A DNA stretch of 64,000 nt from an uncultured Sulfolobales archaeon (GTDB lineage Archaea; Thermoproteota; Thermoprotei_A; Sulfolobales; Desulfurococcaceae). This document shows, piece after piece, positions 54,856 to 63,391 of this stretch. A program made the translations under genes and the position numbers. The notes under the pieces were generated by a model. That model was not told where the DNA came from and ran no database searches. It worked only from the letters and a program-made list of their open reading frames with translations. Every line of letters begins with the position of its first letter. The stretch's first letter is position 1. The stretch covers positions 1 through 64,000 of the forward strand of contig CALIML010000008.1 in the NCBI GenBank assembly GCA_938045475.1. The letters are read 5' to 3'.

Positions 54856-56328
54856 ATGGAAAACAAAGCCATTGTCGCTGTGCTCGTCGCACTGCTCGCG
54901 GCGTCTATGTCTCCATCGCTGATCACCGAAGGCAGTAGGACAATAGTTGTGCCAAACGACTATCAAGATATTCAGTCAGCTATAGACCACGCGAGCGCTG
55001 GCGATACAATTATAGTGCTGCCGGGGGAATACAGTGGGTTTAATGCCTCGAAGTCCGTCATCATTATTGGAGCAGGACCTGAAGAAGTGATTGTGAATGG
55101 AAAGGTCAGCATATCAGCGGATAACGTTAAGATAGGCTCAATGAAGATTGTTCTTAGAAACCCCTCCAGCGGCCTTAATTCCGCAATCGAAGTATTCGGG
55201 AAAAACGCTGCGCTCACAAACGTAGTAATTGACAGCGAGGGAAGCGGGATACAGATAGGGAACTTAGCTTACAGCGAAGGCGATCTGAGAATAGAAAACT
55301 CATCAATTACGGCGGGGAAGTCCGAGTTATCGCCTGTGCCCGCTGGTATCTGGGGCGTCTGCAAGTCACTAATGGTTTACAGCGTTAACGTAACTGTCGC
55401 AAACGGATTCGGCATAATAGGTTGCACGAATACCGACATATACAAGAGCAACGTGAGCTCGCTTAATATCGGCGTTAAAATCGGGGCAGGCACTATTAAG
55501 AACTCATGGATAAGCTCCCAATTTAAGGAGGGCGTGATGGTGACTGGAGTGGAGTCACGTATTGAGGGCAATCACATAGTCGGGTCGATTGGAGTAAACA
55601 TCGATGCGACTTCATGCGTTATTAAGGGTAACAATATCGTCGGGGCCAACGTGGGCGTTAGGCTCGTGGGCAAATTCAATGTTATCCAGGGGAACGCCAT
55701 TAGCGGAAACTACGCCATAGAGCTCTACGGAGATGGCAATAAAATAATAGGCAATCTCCTAATGGGTGGCAGAGGAGTACACGGCCTAAACGGGCATGGA
55801 AATGAGATAGTGTGTAACGCTATATACATGACAGGTAGCGTAGGGATCTACATGTCCTCATCTACCTCAGACAACCTTATCTACGGCAACGCATTCTGGC
55901 GCTGCTATAACTTCGAGGCGGCCGACGAAAGCGGGGGGAATTCGTGGTATATAGAAAATGAGACTATGCGTCTGGGCAACTACTGGTCGCATCATAAAGG
56001 CCCTGATGCAAATAACGATGGAATTATTGATGTCCCATACCATATAGCCACTACGACGGACAAGGAGATCCTGGACATGTATCCACTTGTGAATCCCCCC
56101 GAGATTTCCTGGCTATTAATATCCGGGTTGATAGGCACCACCATGACGCAACCAACTGAGACCTCTTCACCTAGTACGGGGACGCCCTCCCCGCCATACA
56201 ATACAACGTATTCCACTCCTTCGCCGACTCAATTGCTCACTGACTACAGCGCATACATCATTACAGGGATGATTGTTGTAGCTATCGCAGCGCTCATTGG
56301 CATCTTTAAGAGGAGGATCCGTCGTTAA
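54856..56328 (+). CDS. NosD-like right-handed beta-helix surface protein
   Basis: The 490-residue secreted protein has a signal peptide (about 1-25), then IQSAIDHASAGDTIIVLPGEY, the usual start of NosD/pectate-lyase-type beta-helices. About a dozen helix turns follow (GNxIxGN patterns), then NYWSHHKGPDANNDGIIDVPY (about 377-397), a Ca2+- or sugar-contacting loop of the family. A Thr/Ser/Pro-rich stalk (about 430-460) and a C-terminal membrane helix with an Arg-rich end anchor it. It uses CGT/CGC and GCG codons more than its neighbours and lies beside transposon debris, so transfer is possible. Confidence 0.88.
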   Translation: MENKAIVAVLVALLAASMSPSLITEGSRTIVVPNDYQDIQSAIDHASAGDTIIVLPGEYSGFNASKSVIIIGAGPEEVIVNGKVSISADNVKIGSMKIVLRNPSSGLNSAIEVFGKNAALTNVVIDSEGSGIQIGNLAYSEGDLRIENSSITAGKSELSPVPAGIWGVCKSLMVYSVNVTVANGFGIIGCTNTDIYKSNVSSLNIGVKIGAGTIKNSWISSQFKEGVMVTGVESRIEGNHIVGSIGVNIDATSCVIKGNNIVGANVGVRLVGKFNVIQGNAISGNYAIELYGDGNKIIGNLLMGGRGVHGLNGHGNEIVCNAIYMTGSVGIYMSSSTSDNLIYGNAFWRCYNFEAADESGGNSWYIENETMRLGNYWSHHKGPDANNDGIIDVPYHIATTTDKEILDMYPLVNPPEISWLLISGLIGTTMTQPTETSSPSTGTPSPPYNTTYSTPSPTQLLTDYSAYIITGMIVVAIAALIGIFKRRIRR

Positions 56329-56352
56329 CGAGCCGTGAGCCAGGCAACTTCT

Positions 56353-56372
56353 CCCTTGGAATTTACCAAGGG
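56353..56372 (+). terminator. Hairpin after the NosD-like gene
   Basis: CCCTTGG (56353-56359) and CCAAGGG (56366-56372) pair around a 6-base loop, 25 bp after the stop codon. No T-run follows, so intrinsic termination is not certain. Confidence 0.35.
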
Positions 56373-56522
56373 GGCTGTGCCTTATACAACGATAAATATA
56401 AATAATTGTAACTGATAACCCGCTATGCACTGAGGTATCTGCAAATGGAGGCTAGGCAGAGCCCAATGCTGCCTGGCCCCACGCCCTGCTAGTGAAGCAA
56501 GTGATCCAGTGGGTAGGACCAA

Positions 56523-56551
56523 CTCCACTAACGGTGCTCCCGTTAGTGGAG
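56523..56551. repeat. Perfect 12-bp stem hairpin
   Basis: CTCCACTAACGG and CCGTTAGTGGAG enclose TGCTC. It is one of three strong hairpins in the 570-bp gene-free stretch 56330-56900, which otherwise holds transposon tail sequence. It could be an element end, a terminator or part of a small RNA. Confidence 0.6.
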
Positions 56552-56655
56552 AAACGCTGTGCATAGCTACGATTTTCCCCCAGACCATAGGTTACATAGA
56601 GTATGCTAGTTCCCAGTGTAGCAACTTGAGCATTTATGTGAGCTATTGTTCTTAC

Positions 56656-56803
56656 CTAGCGTTAACTTTCATAACGCTAGTTCTTCCCCCATCTTTTCAT
56701 CGGGGCTTTCCAGGTGAATAGTTGAAGGCCCTGCACCCACTTCCTTTAACCCACGCCTATTCAGGCTCACCCTACTCCGCATACTGGACATGGGTTTAGA
56801 GTG
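56656..56803 (-). mobile_element. Decayed 3' end of an IS200/IS605-like tnpB with terminal hairpin
   Basis: Copy of the segment 3786-3924, in opposite orientation. On the minus strand it reads KPMSSMRSRVSLNRRGLKEV and ends EELAL with the stop inside a perfect 9-bp hairpin (CTAGCGTTA 56656-56664, TAACGCTAG 56672-56680). The reading frame is open for about 60 codons but has no beginning of a transposase. It is the least decayed copy. The rest of 56330-56900 has no gene. Confidence 0.5.
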
Positions 56804-56949
56804 TTCCTTAACGTTTGAGGTAATAGGCTTTGCGCTAGGGAGAAACAGTTTCAAAGCCCCGTTCTTCTCTCCGCCTTACTTTCTAAACGTTTTTAATAGC
56901 AATGATTGCTCACTATACAGCTAGGTGTAGCTGGGGGGGACGTAAGGCG

Positions 56950-57498
56950 GTGTCTTACGTTAGGAGGTATCGTGTAGAGACTGCGCTGGGGAATTTAATT
57001 GAAGTCAGCGTTGCTTTAAATGGCGATAAGTACTTAGTTAAGTTGAGTAATGGAGATGAGTATTCAGTTAGAATACTTAAATTCGATGAGCGATTAAGGC
57101 AGGTAGTGCTTGAAGTTGATGGAGAAGTAGTCAGAGTTGAGGGAGTAGGAGGAGATCTATTAATTGACGGCATGCTATCGCTAGTGAAGAGAGTGAGTGA
57201 AGAAATTCAACTAGCCAAACCACCCCTCAGCGCTAAAGAGGGATCATCTAAAGTTACTGAAGATAAAAACGTAGTGAAAGCACCTCTCACTGGGAGAATA
57301 GTTGATGTGAAAGTTAAGGTTGGAGACTTCATTGAGCCTGAAGCCATTATAGCGACTATGGAGTCAATGAAGATGATCATTGAAGTGAAGTCAGGAGTCT
57401 ACGGCTTAGTGAGCGAAGTACTCGCTGAGCCTGGTAAAGTAGTTAAAAAAGGAGACATATTGCTAAAGCTGAAACAACGCGAGGCCGAAGCTTCATAA
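56950..57498 (+). CDS. accB: Biotin carboxyl carrier protein of acyl-CoA carboxylase
   Basis: The carrier (about 182 residues) shuttles carboxybiotin between the carboxylase and transferase. The C-terminal biotinyl domain has VVKAPLTGRIVDV and the biotinylation site MESMKM. The N-terminal half is a beta-rich domain. GTG at 56950 is chosen, since GGGGGG lies upstream and the longer frame from 56902 begins before the expected transcript start (TATA-like TTTTTAATA near 56890). The gene converges with the carboxyltransferase gene, overlapping it by 6 bases. Confidence 0.9.
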   Translation: MSYVRRYRVETALGNLIEVSVALNGDKYLVKLSNGDEYSVRILKFDERLRQVVLEVDGEVVRVEGVGGDLLIDGMLSLVKRVSEEIQLAKPPLSAKEGSSKVTEDKNVVKAPLTGRIVDVKVKVGDFIEPEAIIATMESMKMIIEVKSGVYGLVSEVLAEPGKVVKKGDILLKLKQREAEAS

Positions 57499-59064
57499 AG
57501 GCATGTTGCCGTGCTTCCTAGGAATTACCTCCTCCCTTTTAGACGACATAGCTTCTAGAGCTGTGTAAATCTTCTTCCTAGTCTCCCTCGGAGCTATGGC
57601 GTCGTCAACGTAGCCCAGCTCAGCGGCTCTATATGGATTGGCGAAAAGCCTCCTGTACTCAATTAATTTATCCTGCAGGAATCTCTCTGGATCAGCCTGT
57701 TGCTGCGCAGCCTTCCTATAAAGCACTCTAACAGCTCCCTCGGGGCCCATTACAGCTATTTCAGCCGTAGGCCATGCATAGACTACATCAGCACCCAAGC
57801 TCCTACTACCCATGGCTATGTAGGCTCCTCCATAGGCCTTCCTCATGACTATAGTTATCTTTGGAACAGTCGCTGTTGCATAAGAGTAAAGTATCTTGGC
57901 TCCATGCCTAATTATTCCGCCGTGCTCTTGATCTATGCCTGGCATGAAGCCCGGGGTATCAACTAACGTAACTATAGGTATGTTAAATGCATCTAGGAAT
58001 CGGACAAACCTAGAGATCTTGACGCTGGCATCTATGTCTATAACGCCTGCATTAACCATAGGCTGGTTAGCCACTACTCCAGTAACGAGGCCCCCTATTC
58101 TAGCAAACCCTATTACACACGACCTACCGTACTCAGCCTGTACTTCCAGGAACTCTCCATTGTCAACAATTCTAGCTATCACTTCTCTAACGTCGTAAGG
58201 CTTCGCTGGATCTGTGGGGATCATTGAGTCGAGCTCGGAGTCCTCCCTATCCCACGGGTCCCCAGTGTCGATGAATGGCGGCTCATCTGCGTTGCTTGAA
58301 GGCAGGTAGCTTAAAATCCTCCTGACAAGCCTTAAAGCACTTACATCATCTTCAGTGACGAAGTGAGCTACTCCACTCATGCCTGCGTGTACGCTTGATC
58401 CTCCTAGTTCTTCAAAAGTTGTTTCAAGGCCTGTAGCTGCTTTAATTACTTCAGGGCCAGTTATAAACATGTAAGCGCTCTTAGTCATAACTATGAAGTC
58501 CGTTAAAGCAGGGCTATAGCTTGCAGCTCCAGCGCATGGACCGAGGATTACGCTTACTTGGGGAACCACCCCGCTAGCCCTAGCATTAGCAGCAAATATT
58601 AAGCCTGCCCCGTGGAGGCTCGCTACTCCTTCCTGTATTCTAGCGCCACCGCTATCCCAAAGGCCTATTACTGGAGCTTGATTCTCTACAGCCATCTCTA
58701 TTACTCTAGCTATTTTATAGCCGTGTACTTCCCCTATGCTTCCCCCCATGACTGTGAAGTCTTGGGCAAATACGTATACAGCTCTGCCATCTATTTTTCC
58801 ATAGCCTACTACTACTCCATCCCCCAAATACTTCACTTTAGCTATGTCTATTCCAAGCTCTTCATAGTACCTCGACCTAGTTGTTGAAAGCCACCATAGC
58901 TCCTGGAAGCTCCCTTCATCTAGTAGTTCCTTAAGCCTCTCCCTAGCCGTAAGCTTGCCCTTACTGTGCTGATCCCTAATTCTATCCACTCCTCCTCCTT
59001 CAAGGCTCTTCCTCCTAAGCTCCCCCAGTTCCTTAATTAGATCTTCGGCGTCTCTATAACTCAT
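57493..59064 (-). CDS. pccB: Acyl-CoA (propionyl/acetyl) carboxylase carboxyltransferase subunit
   Basis: The 523-residue crotonase-fold enzyme transfers CO2 from biotin to acetyl- or propionyl-CoA. N-terminal half: LTARERLKELLD, GLWDSGGARIQEGVASL and FVTEDDVSALRLVRR. C-terminal half: VDTPGFMPGIDQEHGGIIRHGAK and MRKAYGGAYIAMGSR. The length matches PccB/MmdA types. It lies two bases after the thiolase stop on the same strand. The enzyme may assimilate propionyl-CoA or take part in fatty-acid or CO2-fixing routes. Confidence 0.93.
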   Translation of the reverse strand: MSYRDAEDLIKELGELRRKSLEGGGVDRIRDQHSKGKLTARERLKELLDEGSFQELWWLSTTRSRYYEELGIDIAKVKYLGDGVVVGYGKIDGRAVYVFAQDFTVMGGSIGEVHGYKIARVIEMAVENQAPVIGLWDSGGARIQEGVASLHGAGLIFAANARASGVVPQVSVILGPCAGAASYSPALTDFIVMTKSAYMFITGPEVIKAATGLETTFEELGGSSVHAGMSGVAHFVTEDDVSALRLVRRILSYLPSSNADEPPFIDTGDPWDREDSELDSMIPTDPAKPYDVREVIARIVDNGEFLEVQAEYGRSCVIGFARIGGLVTGVVANQPMVNAGVIDIDASVKISRFVRFLDAFNIPIVTLVDTPGFMPGIDQEHGGIIRHGAKILYSYATATVPKITIVMRKAYGGAYIAMGSRSLGADVVYAWPTAEIAVMGPEGAVRVLYRKAAQQQADPERFLQDKLIEYRRLFANPYRAAELGYVDDAIAPRETRKKIYTALEAMSSKREEVIPRKHGNMPL

Positions 59065-59066
59065 TG

Positions 59067-60242
59067 CTATCTCCTTCTCCTTAAGACGATCACTGAAGAC
59101 GTAGTTCCCACTCCACCTATGTTCTGAGCAAGCCCTACTTCAGGGTCGCTGGCTCTGCAGCCGGGGAAGTCTCCTCTAAGCTGCATAACTACTTCAGCTA
59201 CTTGATATACGCCAGTTGCTCCAACCGGGTGCCCCCTCGCCTTCAGTCCTCCGCTGAGGTTTACTTCAGGTTTATCGCCTTTAGTAAACCCCCCCTCCAT
59301 CCACTCCTTCACTGACCTCCCTTCATCGCTAAATCCAAGGGACTCCAGGGATACGTAGCCAGTGATACTGAAGGCGTCGTGCACTTCAGCGTAGTCTATT
59401 CTCCTCGAGTCAACTCCCGCCATTGAATACGCTCGTTGAGCAGCTAGCTTAACTGACTCTAGAGTCAGTAGGCTCTCCCTACTAGCTATGTCAACGCTAT
59501 CTGTGGCTAGGCCTACTCCAGCTACTTCAATTAACGCTTCTCTCCCAAGGCTTCTCGCCACTTCCCTAGCCCTGTCTTCGCCTCTAACTAAGAGAACTAC
59601 GGCTGCTCCATCACCTGTTGGACTGCAGTCGAGGAGCCTTATAGGATCAGCTATTACTTGGCTTTTCACGACTTGCTCAATAGTTACTCTATTCCTCAGT
59701 TGAGCGTATGGATTAAGTGAGCCGTATTCATGCATTCTAACTGGCCAGTGAGCGAAGTCCTCGTACTTATACCCATACCTATTCATGTAGAGCCTCATGG
59801 CCATTGCGTTGAGGCCTGTGAATGAAACTCCGTGAATCAACTCATAGTCTGCATCAGCTGCTTGAGCGAGAGCCTTAGTCACTGACTCCGTAGGCATTTC
59901 AGTAAGCTTTTCAACCCCTCCTACGGCAACTACTTCAGCTAGCCCTGACTTAGCTATAGCGTAGCCAGCGTAGAATGCAGCTCCTCCACTACCGCACGCT
60001 GCTTCAACTTTAAATGCAGGCACCCCCCTTAATCCACTGTAATCAGCCATCAATGCCCCCAAGCTATCCTGCTCCATTAACACGCTTGAAGTCATGTTAC
60101 CAACTACGAGCGCACTCGGCTTCAGCCCTCCAGCATCCTCTACAGCCTTAGCCATCGCTTCTGAAAAAAGATCTCTGGCACTGTGCTCAAACAACCTATC
60201 TATTTTAGTAAACCCCACTCCAACTACGTAAACTCCACTCAT
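59067..60242 (-). CDS. Thiolase family acetyl-CoA acetyltransferase
   Basis: The 391-residue enzyme has the nucleophile Cys83 in VEAACGSGGAA, EVHDAFSI (in place of the classic NEAF) and GGLKARGHPVGATG with the catalytic His. This is the archaeal SCP-x-like group that makes or cleaves acetoacetyl-CoA. In many archaea it is paired with a DUF35 zinc-ribbon partner; none is seen here. It is joined to the carboxyltransferase gene, so both act on acyl-CoA. The final catalytic Cys of classical thiolases (GGG) is replaced by NIGGVGTTS. Confidence 0.9.
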   Translation of the reverse strand: MSGVYVVGVGFTKIDRLFEHSARDLFSEAMAKAVEDAGGLKPSALVVGNMTSSVLMEQDSLGALMADYSGLRGVPAFKVEAACGSGGAAFYAGYAIAKSGLAEVVAVGGVEKLTEMPTESVTKALAQAADADYELIHGVSFTGLNAMAMRLYMNRYGYKYEDFAHWPVRMHEYGSLNPYAQLRNRVTIEQVVKSQVIADPIRLLDCSPTGDGAAVVLLVRGEDRAREVARSLGREALIEVAGVGLATDSVDIASRESLLTLESVKLAAQRAYSMAGVDSRRIDYAEVHDAFSITGYVSLESLGFSDEGRSVKEWMEGGFTKGDKPEVNLSGGLKARGHPVGATGVYQVAEVVMQLRGDFPGCRASDPEVGLAQNIGGVGTTSSVIVLRRRR

Positions 60243-60341
60243 GCCGATGACCTCGTTGAATAGGCTCTACTTAACTCTAATTGAAGGCAAGGTAAAAAAG
60301 TCCTTGTGTTAAGTTAAATGCTGGAGCAAGCCGCTGTTCCG

Positions 60342-60440
60342 ACCTAGCGTTATTCTTCGTTAAGCTATTCCCTTCACAGAGGCTTTCGGGTGAGCGGAAG
60401 CCCCCTTGCTCTGACTCAAGGGCTTCAATGCCTACGCTCA
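60342..60440 (-). repeat. Third, degenerate copy of the CTAGCGTTA element end
   Basis: CCTAGCGTTA (60343-60352) is followed by an imperfect complement (TTAAGCTA), then TTCCC and a GGCTTTC block in the same order as at 56656-56710. The minus strand reads ALKPLSQSKGASAHPKA then stops, resembling a transposase tail. GGCTT...AAGCC and AAGCCC...GGGCTT make two mutually exclusive hairpins. The remaining gap to 60636 holds a meaningless plus-strand frame. Confidence 0.35.
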
Positions 60441-60636
60441 TTCAACGCTAATCCACTACACATCGAGCATAAGCTCTTCAAACACATAGACTCCACGTCG
60501 AGAAAATTCAACTTAGTGCTAGACAGAAGCAGTTTCAGAACTTTACACACAATTATAGGTAATACTAGGCAATTAAGTCTTTAAATTTTCCTTAAAGACA
60601 CTAGAAGTGAATTCAAGAACTCGGAGTGATTAGCTT

Positions 60637-60972
60637 ATGGAGTGGGAAGCTGCCTTGAAGACAGCCGTAAACAACAAGATCATTGAGCTGGCTGCTAAAA
60701 TAGCTATAGGAATAGAGATCGATGATGTGGAAATAAGGATTGCCGTTGGATCGCTTAGGTTGCCGGCCATGAGGAGCGCTATATACAGAGCTGCTAGAAA
60801 GCTAGTCGTAGATAGGGAGGGCATTTTAAGATGTGGAATCTGCAATAAGGGCCCATTCACTAGGAAGGGCCTTTACCTCCACTTGACTCGTGTGCATAGA
60901 CACGACATAGCTAAGCGCATTGAGGAAGAGTACGTAGAGTTTAGCAACTTAATTGAAGGCAAGTCTCCTTAA
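60637..60972 (+). CDS. C2H2 zinc-finger protein
   Basis: The 111-residue protein has one C2H2 finger near the C-terminus, C-G-I-C...H...H (CGICNKGPFTRKGLYLHLTRVHRHD, positions about 66-90; here key residues are Cys66, Cys69, His82 and His87 by my count). A helical N-terminal half may form a dimer. Archaeal C2H2 proteins bind DNA or RNA. It stands alone. Confidence 0.8.
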   Translation: MEWEAALKTAVNNKIIELAAKIAIGIEIDDVEIRIAVGSLRLPAMRSAIYRAARKLVVDREGILRCGICNKGPFTRKGLYLHLTRVHRHDIAKRIEEEYVEFSNLIEGKSP

Positions 60973-61100
60973 AGTATGAAGCTTTAAAATAGCGTCTTCA
61001 CATATTCTTTACTCGATGACCTATGACTCCAATGCTGATCAGTGATGAAGTAAGCTAAGGGATCCTTAGCTAACTCAATCACTTAAAGCAGAGAGAGTTC

Positions 61101-62177
61101 TTAAACCCGGACTTCCGAGATCTCTATGTAAATGCAGTACTTTAGATTTCTTGAACTTATTTCCTCGAGAAACTTGGAGCTCCCCAAGACGTAGTCTCCA
61201 GCCTTCACTTCTTCAATAACTACTGTAGGGTAAGTGTAGTACGCTGAATACCGTATGTAATTCAAGGCATCGCCAAGAGAGTTCACTGCCCCGCTCCAGA
61301 AAGTTAAGTCTATTCTCACAATGCCTATTGGAGGTATGTAAGCAGCTGCCCATCCATGGGCTCCGCCATTGATGAATTCATATGTAAATAAGCCGCTGGA
61401 GTCTTTACCTACGTAAGTTAGCTCAGGTATGTACACTAAGCCTGTTTCAATGTATGCAGGTATACCTCTAGCTCTAAGCAGTGTTATGAGTAGATTCGAT
61501 TGCTCATCACAATCCCCGGTCTTCCTTAAAACTACTTCCCACACAGTTCTCGGCGGAATGCGAGTAGAGTACACGAAGTTATCCTTTATCCATTCAATGA
61601 CTAGCGCAAAGTAATGCAGCGGCGTGTACTGCTCCCCCCTTGATATCAAGTACTTGTATGCAAGGGCTACGAGGGGGTTCTCGTAGTTCCATAGAGGAGT
61701 TGGAGAAGTCAAGTTGCTGTAAGTGGCCGGAATAGAGCTCCATCCATCGACCCCCCTAAGGCTTAAGTTAGCTAACTCCATCTGCCTAGCAGTCATATTG
61801 ATTCTAACTACGTACTCCACCATTGATGAAGCGCTTTCCCCAGGCTTTATTAAATCATCTAGAGCTCTTCCCTCATGCACCAACATCCAAGAACCATTAA
61901 TGAACACAACCCTATGATCAATTGGCTGGCCCCCATAATATAGCATCGCTGAAACAACTTCTTGGCTGTAGCCATAGAGGGGGTAGTTATATATTAATAG
62001 ATCGGTGTCGCTTACTCGTACAGGAACTGACCCTAAGTTAGTTATGTTTCCCCCAATGATTATTCTCAGTTCATATATGGAGCCCCGCTGTGCATTTAGT
62101 GGAAGCAGCTGGACTTGAGGAGCATTGCTTAGAGTCAACACTAACGCTAGAGCCAGCACTATAGGCAGTTTCCACAA
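61101..62177 (-). CDS. Secreted transglutaminase-like protease-fold protein
   Basis: The 358-residue protein begins with a signal peptide (about 1-22) and has a transglutaminase-like core: Cys in RKTGDCDEQSNLL (about 230-242), His in GGAHGWAAAYIP and Asp in RIDLTFW. The three residues make the catalytic triad. The N-terminal 180 residues form a beta-rich domain. It should act outside the cell, perhaps on peptides or surface proteins. No operon partner. Confidence 0.82.
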   Translation of the reverse strand: MWKLPIVLALALVLTLSNAPQVQLLPLNAQRGSIYELRIIIGGNITNLGSVPVRVSDTDLLIYNYPLYGYSQEVVSAMLYYGGQPIDHRVVFINGSWMLVHEGRALDDLIKPGESASSMVEYVVRINMTARQMELANLSLRGVDGWSSIPATYSNLTSPTPLWNYENPLVALAYKYLISRGEQYTPLHYFALVIEWIKDNFVYSTRIPPRTVWEVVLRKTGDCDEQSNLLITLLRARGIPAYIETGLVYIPELTYVGKDSSGLFTYEFINGGAHGWAAAYIPPIGIVRIDLTFWSGAVNSLGDALNYIRYSAYYTYPTVVIEEVKAGDYVLGSSKFLEEISSRNLKYCIYIEISEVRV

Positions 62178-62293
62178 TTCAGATTACCTAAGTGTAGCCT
62201 TATGGATGGAGGTTAATTACTTTGCTTGCCCTAAGAGCATTCGATGGAGCTCTTAAAAAACTTGTGGGTTTTAAAGCACTTAAGCTTATTGCA

Positions 62294-62623
62294 TTACTTC
62301 AGCAGATGAATTAAATCTACTTCAGACATTCTTGTGAGAGCTATTGCTAATACCTCCTTAGCTTCATCAATGTTTACATTTAGGTCTTGGCTCATTTTTC
62401 CAGCTAGGTCTTCTACGTTGTGTTCTCCATCACACATGCTCCATATGTAGTATGCAAGTGGACTTAAGGCATATACCTCTTCTTCACTGAGAGCTACGTA
62501 GAAGTTATCTCCCTCTTGCCCCACGAATTCGCCGTTTCTTGAAGGCCTTACATACTTTACTTCCTCAAATTTCGCTAGAGCATCCTCGTGCTCTTCATGG
62601 CTGTGCTCGTGCTCACTACTCAT
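62294..62623 (-). CDS. PqqD-like peptide-chaperone domain protein
   Basis: The 109-residue protein has a His/Glu-rich N-terminus (HEHSHEEHED), possibly metal-binding, then a PqqD-type winged-helix: VALSEEEVYALSPLAYYIWSMCDGEHNVEDLA. PqqD domains present peptides to radical-SAM enzymes, but no pqq-like peptide or radical-SAM partner is near. The gene begins two bases after the SSB stop, so it is co-transcribed with SSB. Confidence 0.75.
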   Translation of the reverse strand: MSSEHEHSHEEHEDALAKFEEVKYVRPSRNGEFVGQEGDNFYVALSEEEVYALSPLAYYIWSMCDGEHNVEDLAGKMSQDLNVNIDEAKEVLAIALTRMSEVDLIHLLK

Positions 62624-62625
62624 TC

Positions 62626-63066
62626 TTACTCCTCCTCTCTGCTCCTTCTTCCAAACCCTGTTCTTCTCCTAGGCCCACTGAAGCCCCTTCCCCTGCTTGG
62701 GGGAGGAGGAGGTGCCTTAGGTGATTCCTCAGGTATGTTATCGCTAGTAGGAACCGATCCTTCGCTCACAGGCTTTATGCTGCTCTGCCCTCCGACGTTT
62801 AACTGAACTTCGCCTCTAAAAGAAGTTACCCACGCTCCAGTTATTTCAACTGCCGCACCCTCCTTTAATGAACCAGCTGCCTTACCCCATAGAGTTGTCT
62901 TCACTCTCCCGCTTTCATCACCTACAACTGCTTCACTAATAGTTCTCGGGCCCTTCTTAGTCTGTATAACCTTCGGCGGCTCAACTTTAATTACTCTCAC
63001 TAGGACGTGTACGTTCTCAGTGCTTGGTTTTAAATTCTTAATAAGGGTTCTGTCTCCTATACTCAT
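62626..63066 (-). CDS. ssb: Single-stranded DNA-binding protein, crenarchaeal OB-fold type
   Basis: The protein of about 146 residues has one OB-fold (about 1-105) with KKGPRTISEAVVGDESGRVK and TLWGKAAGSLKEG, then a Pro- and Gly/Arg-rich flexible tail (GRGFSGPRRRTGFGRR) with acidic end. This closely follows Sulfolobus SSB. The ATG at 63066 is preferred over a TTG at 63075, as GGAG lies 11 bases before it. It protects single strands in replication and repair. Confidence 0.93.
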   Translation of the reverse strand: MSIGDRTLIKNLKPSTENVHVLVRVIKVEPPKVIQTKKGPRTISEAVVGDESGRVKTTLWGKAAGSLKEGAAVEITGAWVTSFRGEVQLNVGGQSSIKPVSEGSVPTSDNIPEESPKAPPPPPSRGRGFSGPRRRTGFGRRSREEE

Positions 63067-63204
63067 GTAATTCAAACTCCGCTTTAATCCATATGTTGAG
63101 GCTTACTTTATACACACAGGTATTTAAATTCATAGTGTTGCCGTGGAGCGAGAAGCGCTGAGTTCTTAACGCATGCATTTATTGCCGCATGCTTTAATCC
63201 TCTG

Positions 63205-63331
63205 CGGGCTCTGGAAAACGCGCTGTGCTTATATTAGTTTTCACTGAAGCTACTGATGGGTTCCACTTCTTCACCAACTCATCGAGCCTTAGGGCAAGAC
63301 CCTCCGTTTGAATGTAGAGTGCTCCCGCCAC
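63205..63331 (-). pseudogene. Gene fragment related to that at 11.0-11.3 kb
   Basis: The minus strand reads AGALYIQTEGLALRLDELVK and runs on for about 38 codons to a stop near 63205. An in-frame stop lies directly above it. GALxIQxExLxL and an EL..W ending are shared with the fragment near 11200. The 316-bp gap 63076-63391 otherwise shows a TATA-like CTATTTAAG (about 63345), suited to the gene at 63392. Confidence 0.3.
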
Positions 63332-63391
63332 CTAATTCCATAAACTATTTAAGTCCTTCCATCCTAGAACTGCTGGCTGCGGCGGTGGAGC

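Noticed and set aside
57700-57966. 88-codon plus-strand frame
   Set aside because: Antisense to the carboxyltransferase gene with clear motifs.
60390-60584. 64-codon plus-strand frame
   Set aside because: No ribosome-binding site, no family, and it overlaps repeat-like sequence.
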